From JBOEGW01 sp050633625 (GTDB lineage Bacteria; Pseudomonadota; Alphaproteobacteria; Rhodobacterales; Rhodobacteraceae), in contig JBOEGW010000012.1 of assembly GCA_050633625.1 (NCBI GenBank), positions 1 through 64,000 of the forward strand: 64,000 nucleotides of DNA. The letters are read 5' to 3'. Shown one piece after another: positions 13,322-22,185 of the stretch. The translations under genes and the position numbers were made by a program. The notes under the pieces are model-generated. The model saw nothing but the letters and a program-made list of their open reading frames with translations. It searched no databases and was not told the origin of the DNA. Every line of letters begins with the position of its first letter. Position 1 is the first letter of the stretch.

Positions 13322-15680
13322 GTTTCGGGGGTTAATTGCCAGCAGCGCTGTTCGGGATGCACTTGGGGACAAGGTTTTGAAAGCCGAGCGTCTTGGGCGG
13401 CACCTACCTTACATTGCTGCGGTGCGAGACAATGTCATCCTGACGCGGCAGGGTGATCTAATGGCGTCGGTCACGCTTGGCGGGATCGACAGCTTCACCA
13501 GCGATGACGCCCGGATCGATGAGATCAGTGAAGGCTTTGCCCGGATCGTCAGTCAGTTGGGCGAGCGTTTCGGTTTCCACATCAACAAGGTATCACGCCC
13601 GGATGTCGCGGACCTTGCTGCGCCTGACGGTATGACTTTTGCAAATGCGGTAGACGCGGCGTGGCAGAGAAGCCTGCGCGCACGTGACCTGAAAGCCCGC
13701 ACCTTGATGCTGACAGTATTGATGCGTCCGTCGATGCCGCAGGCCTTCTCGAAGGTTCTGGGCGCCCTTGGCGGCGGCCGCGATTTCCAGAAAGACATCG
13801 ATACGCGAATTGTTGCCCTGGAAGAGGCCATGACGCTGCTCATGGCGATGTATTCCGACGCAGGTGCAGCGCGCCTGACAGTCTCGAGCGGGGACTGGCT
13901 TGCAGTGTTGGCCGCAGTTCACGGACAGAGCTACGGCAAAATCATCGCGGCCCCCGGGCAACTGTTGGCTGACACGATGAGCAATTTCGACGTCAGCTTT
14001 CAAGGCAAAACCATGCGGCTGGAAAGCGGCGACAGCGCACGATACGGCGCGATTTTCGGGATAAAATCCTATCCCAGTCGCACCTGGCCAACCATGCTTG
14101 ATGCGTTGGAGCTGCCCTATGACATCACGATCACCAACTCTTTCACGCCGCGGCGCGCCAATGAGATGGTTGAGCGCATTCAACGCACCTTTCGTCAGCG
14201 GGGTGCCTCCGAGGATGCTGGTGTCAGCCTGACAGAGCAATTGATCGAAGCCGCCGACGCCGTGGCATCCGGTCGGTCGACCTTTGGGACACACCATGCA
14301 TCCGTGCAGGTCTTCTGTGACAGCGCCGAGGAACTGGAACAGGCAGCTTCCGAGATCTGGCGGGCGGGGCAAGAGACCGGTGCCGTTCTGGTCCGGGAAT
14401 CCTGGGCCGCAAAGGCACTCTATTTCGCGCAAGCGCCGGGAAACTGGGCCTACCGGATCCGTGACGGGATCGTTTCGTCGCACAATTTCGCGGAACTGGC
14501 CGCGTTTCACAAGACAAGGCCGGGGCGCGGACCCGAGGCCAGCCCATGGGGCAAGACGATCACGGCCTTCCCGACCGTGACCTCCAGCCTCTACCGGTTC
14601 AACTTTCACGAAGCGGGGCGCCGGACCGATGAGCCAAGCGTCGGGCACACGCTTGTTCTGGGCCGCACCGGGTCCGGCAAGACACTCGGCACGGCTTTTC
14701 TCATGGCGCAGGCCCGCAGAGTGGGTGCGCGGGTCATCGTTTTCGACAAGGATCAGGGGTTGGAGATGGCGATCCGCGCTTTGGGTGGCAGCTACAGCGA
14801 AATCAAGGTGGGCCAGCCCACCGGCTTTAACCCGATGACCACGGAGACCGATGCGCGGGGGGCCGCCTGGCTGACAGATTGGCTCGGCGACATTCTGGCC
14901 CGTCACCGTCCATTTGAGACGGTCCAGACCGCAGCACTGAACGAGGCGGTTCGTCAGATTGCCGCTGCGGAGCCGGGCCTTAGAACCTTTGACGGTTTGG
15001 CAAGCCTCGTGGCATCTACCGATGATGACGGCGACCTGGTGTCCCGCGTGCGGGAATGGACAGAAGCCGGCCGGTACGGTTGGCTTTTCTCAAGGCCCAG
15101 TGCCCAGTCGATTGCCATTGGCGAGGATGTCCTTGGTCTCGACATGACCGAACTTCTGGACCAGGACGCAGAACGCTCCGCCCTGCTCGCCTATCTCTTC
15201 CGCCGTATCGAGCGCGTGATCGAGGATCGCAGACCAACGATCATTGTGATCGACGAGGCGTGGAAGATGTTGGCTGATGATATCTTCGTCAAGCGCCTCC
15301 ATGACTGGCTGGTTACCATGCGCAAGCGCAACTGCGTGGTGATGATGTTGACCCAGACACCGGGTCATCTGGACCAAAGTTCGGTCGGCCAGATCATCGC
15401 GGAAAGTGTGGCAACCCAGATCCTGTTTCCCAATCCACGGGCAAATCCGGAGGATTACAGCATCCTGCGCCTGAATGCGCGCGAGGCGGATTTTCTTTCC
15501 AGCCCGACAGCCGGGTTGCGGCTGGCATTGATCCGTTCCGGCGCCGACAGCGTGTTCGTCAATACGGATCTCGCAGGCTTGGGCGGTCTGGTTACTGTTC
15601 TTGGTGGCGGCAAGACCGGCGAGGAAAAGGCGCCTGCCAATTGGCGCAAGAAAGAAGAATTCTGGAAGGACATGATGTGA
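13311..15680 (+). CDS. virB4: VirB4 family type IV secretion ATPase
   Basis: 789 residues. The N-terminal CagE/TrbE/VirB domain is followed by the ATPase with Walker A LGRTGSGKT (about residues 451-458) and Walker B IIVIDEAWKML near 650. It drives pilus assembly and substrate transfer at the inner membrane. Start 13311 (MSREFRG) has GGGGG eight bases upstream; in-frame starts at 13281 and 13296 lie inside virB3. A long open frame on the opposite strand here is a shadow. Confidence 0.92.
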   Translation: MSREFRGLIASSAVRDALGDKVLKAERLGRHLPYIAAVRDNVILTRQGDLMASVTLGGIDSFTSDDARIDEISEGFARIVSQLGERFGFHINKVSRPDVADLAAPDGMTFANAVDAAWQRSLRARDLKARTLMLTVLMRPSMPQAFSKVLGALGGGRDFQKDIDTRIVALEEAMTLLMAMYSDAGAARLTVSSGDWLAVLAAVHGQSYGKIIAAPGQLLADTMSNFDVSFQGKTMRLESGDSARYGAIFGIKSYPSRTWPTMLDALELPYDITITNSFTPRRANEMVERIQRTFRQRGASEDAGVSLTEQLIEAADAVASGRSTFGTHHASVQVFCDSAEELEQAASEIWRAGQETGAVLVRESWAAKALYFAQAPGNWAYRIRDGIVSSHNFAELAAFHKTRPGRGPEASPWGKTITAFPTVTSSLYRFNFHEAGRRTDEPSVGHTLVLGRTGSGKTLGTAFLMAQARRVGARVIVFDKDQGLEMAIRALGGSYSEIKVGQPTGFNPMTTETDARGAAWLTDWLGDILARHRPFETVQTAALNEAVRQIAAAEPGLRTFDGLASLVASTDDDGDLVSRVREWTEAGRYGWLFSRPSAQSIAIGEDVLGLDMTELLDQDAERSALLAYLFRRIERVIEDRRPTIIVIDEAWKMLADDIFVKRLHDWLVTMRKRNCVVMMLTQTPGHLDQSSVGQIIAESVATQILFPNPRANPEDYSILRLNAREADFLSSPTAGLRLALIRSGADSVFVNTDLAGLGGLVTVLGGGKTGEEKAPANWRKKEEFWKDMM

Positions 15681-15844
15681 AAGCACGATTTTTTCTGTTG
15701 GTCGCCATGACGGTCCTGAGCGCTTGCGAAGGTGCATCAACAGGCGTGCGATCGCCCTGTTTTGAGCGGCCCGTTATGGCGTTCTCGGCCCCTGCTCCCG
15801 ACCTTGCTTCACGGAATGCGCATTGTGATTTCCAGAGCTTCTAG
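15677..15844 (+). CDS. VirB7-like lipoprotein
   Basis: 55 residues from a GTG that overlaps the virB4 stop. The N-terminus MKARFFLLVAMTVLSACEG is a lipoprotein signal with lipobox LSAC. The mature peptide is about 39 residues with two more Cys (SPCFER and AHCDF). Size, lipobox and place in the operon fit VirB7, the small outer-membrane lipoprotein that holds VirB9. Sequence similarity cannot be judged at this length. It overlaps the next gene. Confidence 0.6.
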   Translation: MKARFFLLVAMTVLSACEGASTGVRSPCFERPVMAFSAPAPDLASRNAHCDFQSF

Positions 15845-16934
15845 AATGGCGATTCCGTTGGCCTTGGGTCTTGGCTCGCTTGCCTCCGCGCAGGGCGTGC
15901 CAGTGATCGATGGCTCCAACCTTGCCCGCGCTGTGTCTCGCGTCGAAGAGCTCGCACGCGACGCCTTGCGGCAGGGCCAGAAGCGCGACGCCCGCCAGGA
16001 ACAAGCGGATATCTATCAAGAGCAGCTTGAAGCCTATGAGCGTTTCCTTGCGGAGACCACCGGTGTCACCGACCTGAGTGGGTTCGAGGCTGGTGGGCCC
16101 GGCTGGGCGAGCGCTGCAGAGACTTACCCAGCCCAGGAAGATCATCCTGATGCCGATCGCCTCTTCGGTGAGCCAAGCGACGTGGAGCGCATGATCATCA
16201 CGGTGGCGCGGCGCTATGAGGGTCATCCCGGTGTTGCGGCCGCCGGTCTGACGCCACTGACATGGCGTATCCTGTTTCAGTCACTGATCAAGCAGGAAAG
16301 TCGTTTCAACAATGCAGCCGTCTCCCACGTGGGTGCGCGCGGTTTTTGCCAGCTGATGCCGGGCACAGCATCGGATCTCGGTGTGAACCCGTATGATCCT
16401 TGGGAAAACCTGGACGGTGGCGCACGCTACATTCTCACGCAACTGAACCGCTTCGGTCGGATCGATCACGCTCTGGCGGCCTATAATGCAGGTCCTGGCC
16501 GTGTTCTCGAGTATGGTGGTGTGCCTCCTTTCGAGGAAACCCAGACCTACGTCCGGCGCATCAACGGCTATTACAACGACTATCTTGGCACCATCACCGG
16601 CGTCGACATGACGGGGTCACTGGCGGGCTTCGATGGTGCCTCGGCCGCCTGGGGCAACTGGGCGGATGCCTCGGTCGGCTATGGCGCCTACATGGGCACC
16701 CAGATCGATCAGGCGATGACGAGGATCGCGGCGCTTTTGCGTGAAGATCCGCCCGGTAACGCAAAAGAGGCGCTGGACCGCTCCACCTATATGCTTGCTG
16801 AACGGGCGCGGCTCATGGCGCTGACGCTGCGTCTGCGCGCGGCCCACGTGAAAGTCGAAGCGGCACAAGGTTTGACCGAGGCCGCCGATCACCTGGAGCA
16901 ATCCACTTTCTGGAGGTATTCCGATGAGGGCTGA
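15816..16934 (+). CDS. Hybrid lytic transglycosylase within a VirB5-like frame
   Basis: 372 residues from the ATG at 15816 (internal signal peptide to SLASAQ). After the cleavage site come AQGVPVIDGSNLA, identical to the start of the mature VirB5 encoded next, and a coiled stretch ending TDLSGF, also shared. An SLT domain then follows (LIKQESRFNNAAVSHVGARG, GFCQLMPGTA, LAAYNAGPGRV, roughly residues 145-260), with Glu in KQES as catalytic base. The C-terminus (YMLAERARLMALTLRLRAAH, QGLTEAADHLEQSTFW) again resembles the VirB5 end. It therefore looks like a transglycosylase built into a VirB5/TrbJ-type protein. A longer frame from 15732 overlaps the lipoprotein gene and gives no better signal. 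Confidence 0.75.
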   Translation: MRIVISRASRMAIPLALGLGSLASAQGVPVIDGSNLARAVSRVEELARDALRQGQKRDARQEQADIYQEQLEAYERFLAETTGVTDLSGFEAGGPGWASAAETYPAQEDHPDADRLFGEPSDVERMIITVARRYEGHPGVAAAGLTPLTWRILFQSLIKQESRFNNAAVSHVGARGFCQLMPGTASDLGVNPYDPWENLDGGARYILTQLNRFGRIDHALAAYNAGPGRVLEYGGVPPFEETQTYVRRINGYYNDYLGTITGVDMTGSLAGFDGASAAWGNWADASVGYGAYMGTQIDQAMTRIAALLREDPPGNAKEALDRSTYMLAERARLMALTLRLRAAHVKVEAAQGLTEAADHLEQSTFWRYSDEG

Positions 16935-17733
16935 CACCCGCATTGCCGCAATTATTGTTGCGGGCACGCTCATGGCGGCACACCCGCCCCCAGCCTTCGC
17001 TCAGGGTGTGCCTGTGATCGATGGATCGAACCTCGCGCAGAATATCGAGCAGCTGCAGGCCGCGCTGCGCGATGCAGAAAACCAGCTCCAGCAAATCGAG
17101 GAATTGCGCACCCAGATCGAGCGCCTCACTGACATTCAGGGCCTTCTTGATGACGTCCTGGGTTCAATTACCGGCCTGAATGAAATCGCAGCCCTCTACA
17201 ACGATGTGGAGGACCTGCGTGCCCGTGCCCAGAAGATCACCGATCTATCGGGTTTCATGGACAACCTGTCACTCGGGGATTTTGACAGCCTGCTGGACGA
17301 TCTGCTCGATGGCGACGTCACCATGGGTGAGCGCCGCGCCGCAGATGCCATGCGCGAGACCATGGCCAGTGCGGGGTTCACCTCGGAAAAACTCACCGAG
17401 CTGAACGACGCCGGGAACCCGCAAGGTGCTGCCATAGCCGATCTGGCGGCTGCCAATGCCATGGTTATCGGGCAAGCCCAAATTTCCTACGAGGAAGCCG
17501 CCCAGAGCATCGAGCGTATCGATGGGCTGGTGGAAGCGATTGGCGAACAGGAAACGCTCAAGGAATCGATCGATCTCAACACGCGTATGGCCGCAGAGAC
17601 GAATTACATGCTGGGCCAGATGTGGCGCCTGAATGCCGCCCAAGGCTTGGCGCAAGGTCAAAATGGCATCGATTTCGCGGCCGAGCAGGCCCGTACACGC
17701 TCCTTCTTTGATTTTTCCGGCGCCGAGGACTGA
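16924..17733 (+). CDS. virB5: VirB5/TrbJ-like minor pilus protein
   Basis: 269 residues, signal peptide ending PAFAQ. The mature protein is almost all helix and coiled coil (LQAALRDAENQLQQIEELRTQIERLTD, then the ALYNDVEDLRARAQKITDLSGF region) and ends with NYMLGQMWRLNAAQGLAQGQ, the TrbJ/VirB5 pattern. It should cap or adhere at the pilus tip. The start overlaps the preceding hybrid gene by 11 bases, and the two proteins share their first 13 mature residues. Confidence 0.75.
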   Translation: MRADTRIAAIIVAGTLMAAHPPPAFAQGVPVIDGSNLAQNIEQLQAALRDAENQLQQIEELRTQIERLTDIQGLLDDVLGSITGLNEIAALYNDVEDLRARAQKITDLSGFMDNLSLGDFDSLLDDLLDGDVTMGERRAADAMRETMASAGFTSEKLTELNDAGNPQGAAIADLAAANAMVIGQAQISYEEAAQSIERIDGLVEAIGEQETLKESIDLNTRMAAETNYMLGQMWRLNAAQGLAQGQNGIDFAAEQARTRSFFDFSGAED

Positions 17734-17736
17734 CCC

Positions 17737-18225
17737 TTGAATACATCACTCAAAGCAGTTGCAGTTTTCATCGCCCTAGCAGGCAGTGCCTGGGCAGAAG
17801 ACTTGCAAGACCAGCCAGACGATACGTTGCTCCAGGAGGTCGTCACTGCCACCGAAAACGGGGAGGAAGAACGCCTCCTCGACCTGATGCGCGAGGTACA
17901 GGCAAGGGGGCTCTTGATGTTCCCGAAGCCACAAACCTGCACCTTCAGCTATCCGGAAACTGAGTTTTTCGGCAACGAGATTTTCCGTGGAGCGGTTCGG
18001 TGGGGCTTCGGCACCGACCTGAGAGAGCTTGCAATGTCGCAGGGCTTCTGCGGCTGCATCTATGATCTTGGGTCGCTCGATGCGTTTACGCAGGAACGAA
18101 TTGGCAAACCGGCGCAGGATGCAATTACCAGCGATTTCACCGTCTTTCGCAAATACCGTCGTAGCGATTGGTCAGATGTAAACGAGCGCTATCAGATCTT
18201 TCAATTGGAGCGGTGTGGTAGTTAA
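17737..18225 (+). CDS. Exported protein of the secretion operon, unknown function
   Basis: 162 residues from a TTG start, 3 bases after virB5. The signal peptide ends at SAWAED. The mature protein has four Cys in two clusters (QTCTFSY, GFCGCIY, ERCGS) and aromatic patches, suggesting a disulphide-bonded periplasmic protein. It lies between virB5 and virB6 and is followed by virB6 after 2 bases. No family recognised; it may be an element-specific accessory part of the channel. Confidence 0.6.
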   Translation: MNTSLKAVAVFIALAGSAWAEDLQDQPDDTLLQEVVTATENGEEERLLDLMREVQARGLLMFPKPQTCTFSYPETEFFGNEIFRGAVRWGFGTDLRELAMSQGFCGCIYDLGSLDAFTQERIGKPAQDAITSDFTVFRKYRRSDWSDVNERYQIFQLERCGS

Positions 18226-18227
18226 GG

Positions 18228-19229
18228 ATGGCCATAATCGCTGAGGTTCTGGCATTGGTAGATGCCACTGTCGCGGGCGTAGCAGCCGACACATATGCTG
18301 ATACGGTTGCCGCAGTACGCCCGGTTGTACAAACCGCATCTGTGTTGGTGGTCGTTCTTGTAGGCGCAAATGTGGGTCTGCAAGCCGTGCCGCTCTCGGT
18401 TTCCACAATCGTATCGGTGGGGCTACGCATTGTGCTGGTCAATGTGTTTTTGATCTACGCAAACCTTTCTGTTCCGTACGAAGCGCTGACAAATGCTCCT
18501 GCCGAACTTGGTGCAGGTATTCTCAACTCCCTCTCAGGTGGTGATGTCACAAACCTTTATGACGGCATAGACGATCTCTACTCCCAAGCTCTGAATGTCG
18601 GACAGGCGATCAGCCAGAATGGCGGCTGGCTGGCCGGTGCGATGACCAGCGTTGTCATGTTTCTTGTGGCCGCCGCCATGGCGACGATCACCATCATCGT
18701 TCTGTCGGCCGCCAAGATCATGTTGGCGGTATTGATCGCCATCGCACCTGTGGTCGTGGCTTGCACGTTATTCAAACAATCGGCGCCACTGTTCGAGGCA
18801 TGGGTCAAACTCGCCATCGGTTTTTCCTTCGTGCCGCTTTTCGTGGCTGCCATGGCTGGCTTCACAATAGCGACGGGTGAAGCCGTCGCACCTGATAGCC
18901 TCGACAGCGTCGAAACACTCGGGGACGCGATTTCGTTCGTCGTGGTGATGATGATCGGCGCCGGCCTGATGTTGCTCGTGCCAACTTTCGCGCAAGGGCT
19001 TGCCGCCACGAACATCGGCCTCGCCTCGATCGGTGCAAATGCCGCGCGGATGCCCGGGAACGCGTGGCGCAATACCGGTGCCGCGATCCGGGGCGGCGAT
19101 GACATGCGACGGGGCTTCAACGCAGGACTTCAGGGACAAGGCGTCTCCGACCGATCGTCCAGCGCGGCCCGCGCCGGGAGCTATGCGGGCGGTGCGGTCA
19201 AGCTCGCCGGAAAGATGAAGAAGGGATAG
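18228..19229 (+). CDS. virB6: VirB6/TrbL family inner-membrane channel protein
   Basis: 333 residues with about six hydrophobic helices. The TrbL/VirB6 core is seen in ITIIVLSAAKIMLAVLIAIAPVVVACTLFKQSAPLFEAW and a long hydrophobic C-terminal set, ending in a soluble Gly/Arg-rich tail. It forms part of the inner-membrane pore. Two bases separate it from both neighbours' codons, so the operon is tightly packed. Confidence 0.88.
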   Translation: MAIIAEVLALVDATVAGVAADTYADTVAAVRPVVQTASVLVVVLVGANVGLQAVPLSVSTIVSVGLRIVLVNVFLIYANLSVPYEALTNAPAELGAGILNSLSGGDVTNLYDGIDDLYSQALNVGQAISQNGGWLAGAMTSVVMFLVAAAMATITIIVLSAAKIMLAVLIAIAPVVVACTLFKQSAPLFEAWVKLAIGFSFVPLFVAAMAGFTIATGEAVAPDSLDSVETLGDAISFVVVMMIGAGLMLLVPTFAQGLAATNIGLASIGANAARMPGNAWRNTGAAIRGGDDMRRGFNAGLQGQGVSDRSSSAARAGSYAGGAVKLAGKMKKG

Positions 19230-19231
19230 TC

Positions 19232-19876
19232 ATGAGTGATTTCGATATCGATTTGGTGATGGGCCCGCGCCGGGCAGCGCGCGCCGCATGGATCGTTGCG
19301 GGCTGTTCCTGCGCCGTATCCGTGCTGTTGGCCCTGACCATTACGGTTATGTTGCCCCTGCGCGAAACCGAAGTGTTTACGGTCCTCGTCGACAGCACGT
19401 CGGGTGCAGCAGAGCGCATCTACCAGGTTCAGCCGACCGGTATCACCGATGAGGAAGCGATCAAGGAATCCCTGCTTGTCAGTTATATCAGCGACCGCGA
19501 AAGCTATTTCAGGAACGGCATTCAAGAACGGCTCGAAAGTGTCCAGCGGCGCTCCAGTGGGCCAGCCCGCGCCTCGCTGATAGAACTCTGGACCACGGGG
19601 TCCGAGAATTATCCACCGCGCAGCTACGGCGCGAATGCGCAGGTCGATGTCCGCGTGCGGGCGATCACCTTCCTGCAGGATGAAGTGGCTCAGATTCGGT
19701 TCGACAAACGTCTCACCCGACCCAACCAGACACCGGTCACGCAAACATTCATCGCCACCGTAGGGTTTGAGTTTGCCCCCCGCCGCGAACGCTCCCTAAC
19801 ACGCGTTTGGGAAAATCCCCTTGGCTTCTCGGTGACCGCTTACCGGGTCGATGCCGAAACACTGACACGAGAATAA
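19232..19876 (+). CDS. virB8: VirB8 family assembly protein
   Basis: 214 residues: one N-terminal membrane helix (AWIVAGCSCAVSVLLALTITVML, about residues 18-40) and a periplasmic NTF2-like domain. The segment ESYFRNGIQERLESVQRRS and the closing NPLGFSVTAYRVDAETL are typical of VirB8. It nucleates the inner-membrane complex and contacts VirB10. Position between virB6 and virB9 agrees. Confidence 0.9.
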   Translation: MSDFDIDLVMGPRRAARAAWIVAGCSCAVSVLLALTITVMLPLRETEVFTVLVDSTSGAAERIYQVQPTGITDEEAIKESLLVSYISDRESYFRNGIQERLESVQRRSSGPARASLIELWTTGSENYPPRSYGANAQVDVRVRAITFLQDEVAQIRFDKRLTRPNQTPVTQTFIATVGFEFAPRRERSLTRVWENPLGFSVTAYRVDAETLTRE

Positions 19877-19879
19877 TTC

Positions 19880-20611
19880 ATGAAAACCTTCATAATTGCC
19901 ATCGCAACGGTCGGCGGGTTGCTCGGAACGCCCGCCTTGGCCGAGCGCGCACCGGTCACCATGGGGCAGGACGCCCGCGTTCGCCACGTGACCTTCAACC
20001 CCACGGATGTGATCCGGATCGACACCCACCTTCGGGTAAACACGTCAATCGAACTCGGTCCCGGCGAACGGATCAATCAAGTCCTGATCGGTGACTCCGC
20101 GTCCTATGAAGTGGAGGTTCTGTCAAACCGCAATACGATCTCGATCAAGCCTGTCGAGGCACGGGCTGCGACAAACCTGACGATCTTTACCAACCGCCGC
20201 GCTGTCGCCTTCTATCTGACAGAGGGACGCTCGCGGACACAGTCTTTCCGGGTCGTCGTAAACTTTCCCGACGAGCGACCCGCCGGGCGCCAGCTTGCGG
20301 CTGGAGGCCGAGATGCCGGCTATCAGTTCGCGGGCAGCGGTGCGATCCGCCCGGTGCGGGTCTGGAATGATGGGCGCTCGACCTTCTTTGAATTCCGGCC
20401 AGGCGTTCGGCCCTCGATCTTCGGCTTGAACGCCCAAGGCTACGAGATCACCCAGAATAGCCAGACGCAAGGTGCGGTCGTGCGGGTCACCGGCGTGCGG
20501 GATGCGTACACGATCCGCATGGGCGACGATCATATCTGCATTACCCGGGAAACTGGTGGGTTCACGACCGAGGCTGCTGCCGTGGCCGCCCTGCGTGGAC
20601 GGGAGTTCTGA
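19880..20611 (+). CDS. virB9: VirB9/TrbG outer-membrane complex protein
   Basis: 243 residues with a signal peptide ending PALAE. The mature protein is rich in beta strands; the block ERINQVLIGDSASYEVEVL, then TNLTIFTNRRAVAFYL, is the VirB9/CagX N-terminal domain, and the C-terminal domain (PVRVWNDGRSTFFEF, RVTGVRDAYTIRMGDDHICI) is the lipoprotein-binding half. With VirB7 and VirB10 it builds the outer-membrane core. Confidence 0.92.
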   Translation: MKTFIIAIATVGGLLGTPALAERAPVTMGQDARVRHVTFNPTDVIRIDTHLRVNTSIELGPGERINQVLIGDSASYEVEVLSNRNTISIKPVEARAATNLTIFTNRRAVAFYLTEGRSRTQSFRVVVNFPDERPAGRQLAAGGRDAGYQFAGSGAIRPVRVWNDGRSTFFEFRPGVRPSIFGLNAQGYEITQNSQTQGAVVRVTGVRDAYTIRMGDDHICITRETGGFTTEAAAVAALRGREF

Positions 20612-20613
20612 TC

Positions 20614-22071
20614 ATGAGCGACGAGAAAACAGGGGAAAAGGAATACAGCTTCGCACCCAAGCGGCGCGCATCTCTCGGGCTCAGGCTTGGTTTGGGTGCA
20701 TTGCTTCTGGCAGGGACCGCCATCATTGCCTACCCGCTTGTGCAAGGCAGCGGCATCACTTCTGCCGTTGAAACATCGAAAGCTGACGACTTTCAGGATC
20801 AGGTCGACGGTGACGGGTTTGGCCGCATGACAACCGACGCGGAACCGACCGAACAAAGATCGGAGCCGAGGTTTGATCCCGGACCAATCGAGGATGAACT
20901 CGCGGCGCAGCGCTTGGCACTCGAGGAGCAGAACGCCAAGCTTGCGAGCGATGTGGTCGCCCTACAAGCCCAGTTGGCAAGACTGGCCGAGGCCCCTGCC
21001 CCCGACAATTCCGCCGAGCTGGCCGAAGCGCTGCGCTCGGTCCAGGAACAGAACACGGCGCTCATCGCCCAGATGCAAAGCGAGATGGACACCCGGTTGG
21101 CAGAAGCCGATCTTGAAGCGCAAAAGCGTATCGCTGATGAGGTTGCCGCACGCGCGCGTGTTGCCGATGGCCGGATGGAGCAGTTGATGGAGCAAATGCT
21201 CGGACTGCAGCGCCAGAACGACGCCCTGCAACAGCAGATTGATGACGGTATGAGTGACGCTCTACGCGCGCAAACCGAGCGGGATCAGCTCGCCGCCGAG
21301 GAAGCCGCGCGGCGGGCTGAACTGGACCGTCGGCGTGCCGAGGCGGCGGCGCTGCGCGACACACAAATCCGGTCCGAAGGGGTGATCTTTGATGCGGGCG
21401 GACAGACGGGCAGTCCGGCATCTGACCCCGAGAGGGGGCCCGCGGTCGGAGATGCGGCGGCGCGCGCCTTCGTGTTGGACGGTGCCCAGCCCGTTCAAGT
21501 CGCGACAGCGGAGGTAATCGCCAATCCTTCCAATACGGTTCTGCAGGGCACGCTCATTCAAGCGTCACTGGAAACCGCCATCGAATCCACATTGCCCGGA
21601 CAGATTACCGCCATCGTGAACTACCCGGTCTGGAGTTTCGATCAGTCCCGCGTTCTCATTCCCGAAGGCTCCCGCCTCTTCGGGACCTACAATTCGAATG
21701 TCTCTTTGGGCCAGGCCCGCATTCTGGTTGGCTGGTCACGCATCGTCACACCCGAGGGGCAATCGGTTCAGCTCGCCGCATTTGGCGCGGACGATCAGGG
21801 CCGCTCGGGCGTGACGGGCTCCGTGAACTCCCGCTTTGGGCTGCGCTTTGGCACAGCTGCATTGCTCTCGATCATCGGCGCAGGACCGGCAATCGCCGCA
21901 TCCGAGGCCAGCTCCGAGACCGGATCAGAAATTGCCGAGGATGTCGCGGGCAGTTTTTCGCAGGCCACCAATGCGGTGATCGGCGAATATGCCACCCTGC
22001 CTCCGGTTATCTCGGTCCAGCCAGGTGCTGCGATCAGTGTGATCGTCGACCGTGATCTCGAGTTCTATTGA
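20614..22071 (+). CDS. virB10: VirB10/TrbI scaffold protein
   Basis: 485 residues: a short cytoplasmic N-terminus, one membrane helix (LGALLLAGTAIIAYPLVQ, about residues 28-45), a long coiled-coil periplasmic stalk (residues 85-250) and the conserved C-terminal TrbI beta barrel (VLQGTLIQASLETAIESTLPGQITAIV, then FGTYNSNVSLGQARILVGWSRIVTPEG). It spans both membranes and senses ATP use by the motor proteins. Confidence 0.93.
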   Translation: MSDEKTGEKEYSFAPKRRASLGLRLGLGALLLAGTAIIAYPLVQGSGITSAVETSKADDFQDQVDGDGFGRMTTDAEPTEQRSEPRFDPGPIEDELAAQRLALEEQNAKLASDVVALQAQLARLAEAPAPDNSAELAEALRSVQEQNTALIAQMQSEMDTRLAEADLEAQKRIADEVAARARVADGRMEQLMEQMLGLQRQNDALQQQIDDGMSDALRAQTERDQLAAEEAARRAELDRRRAEAAALRDTQIRSEGVIFDAGGQTGSPASDPERGPAVGDAAARAFVLDGAQPVQVATAEVIANPSNTVLQGTLIQASLETAIESTLPGQITAIVNYPVWSFDQSRVLIPEGSRLFGTYNSNVSLGQARILVGWSRIVTPEGQSVQLAAFGADDQGRSGVTGSVNSRFGLRFGTAALLSIIGAGPAIAASEASSETGSEIAEDVAGSFSQATNAVIGEYATLPPVISVQPGAAISVIVDRDLEFY

Positions 22072-22137
22072 GTGCGTTTCAGGTTCGACAAAATAATCAT
22101 GTGCCGAAACACGCGTTCGACCGAAGGGAGAGGCCGC

Positions 22138-22185
22138 GTGTCTCAAAACAACACAAACCTGAAACGCACAGGCGGCCAGCCATGA
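22138..22185 (+). CDS. Possible 15-codon leader peptide coupled to virB11
   Basis: GTG at 22138 is preceded five bases upstream by AAGGGAGAGG, the best ribosome site in the virB10-virB11 gap. The frame codes for 15 residues (MSQNNTNLKRTGGQP) and stops with TGA overlapping the ATG at 22182. It could couple translation into virB11, whose own ATG lacks a good site, or it could be the real virB11 start region disturbed by a frame change. Confidence 0.3.
   Translation: MSQNNTNLKRTGGQP

Noticed and set aside
13593..14906. 437-codon open frame on the minus strand inside virB4
   Set aside because: It is antisense to a well-supported ATPase gene and its protein has the skewed composition of a GC-rich shadow frame.
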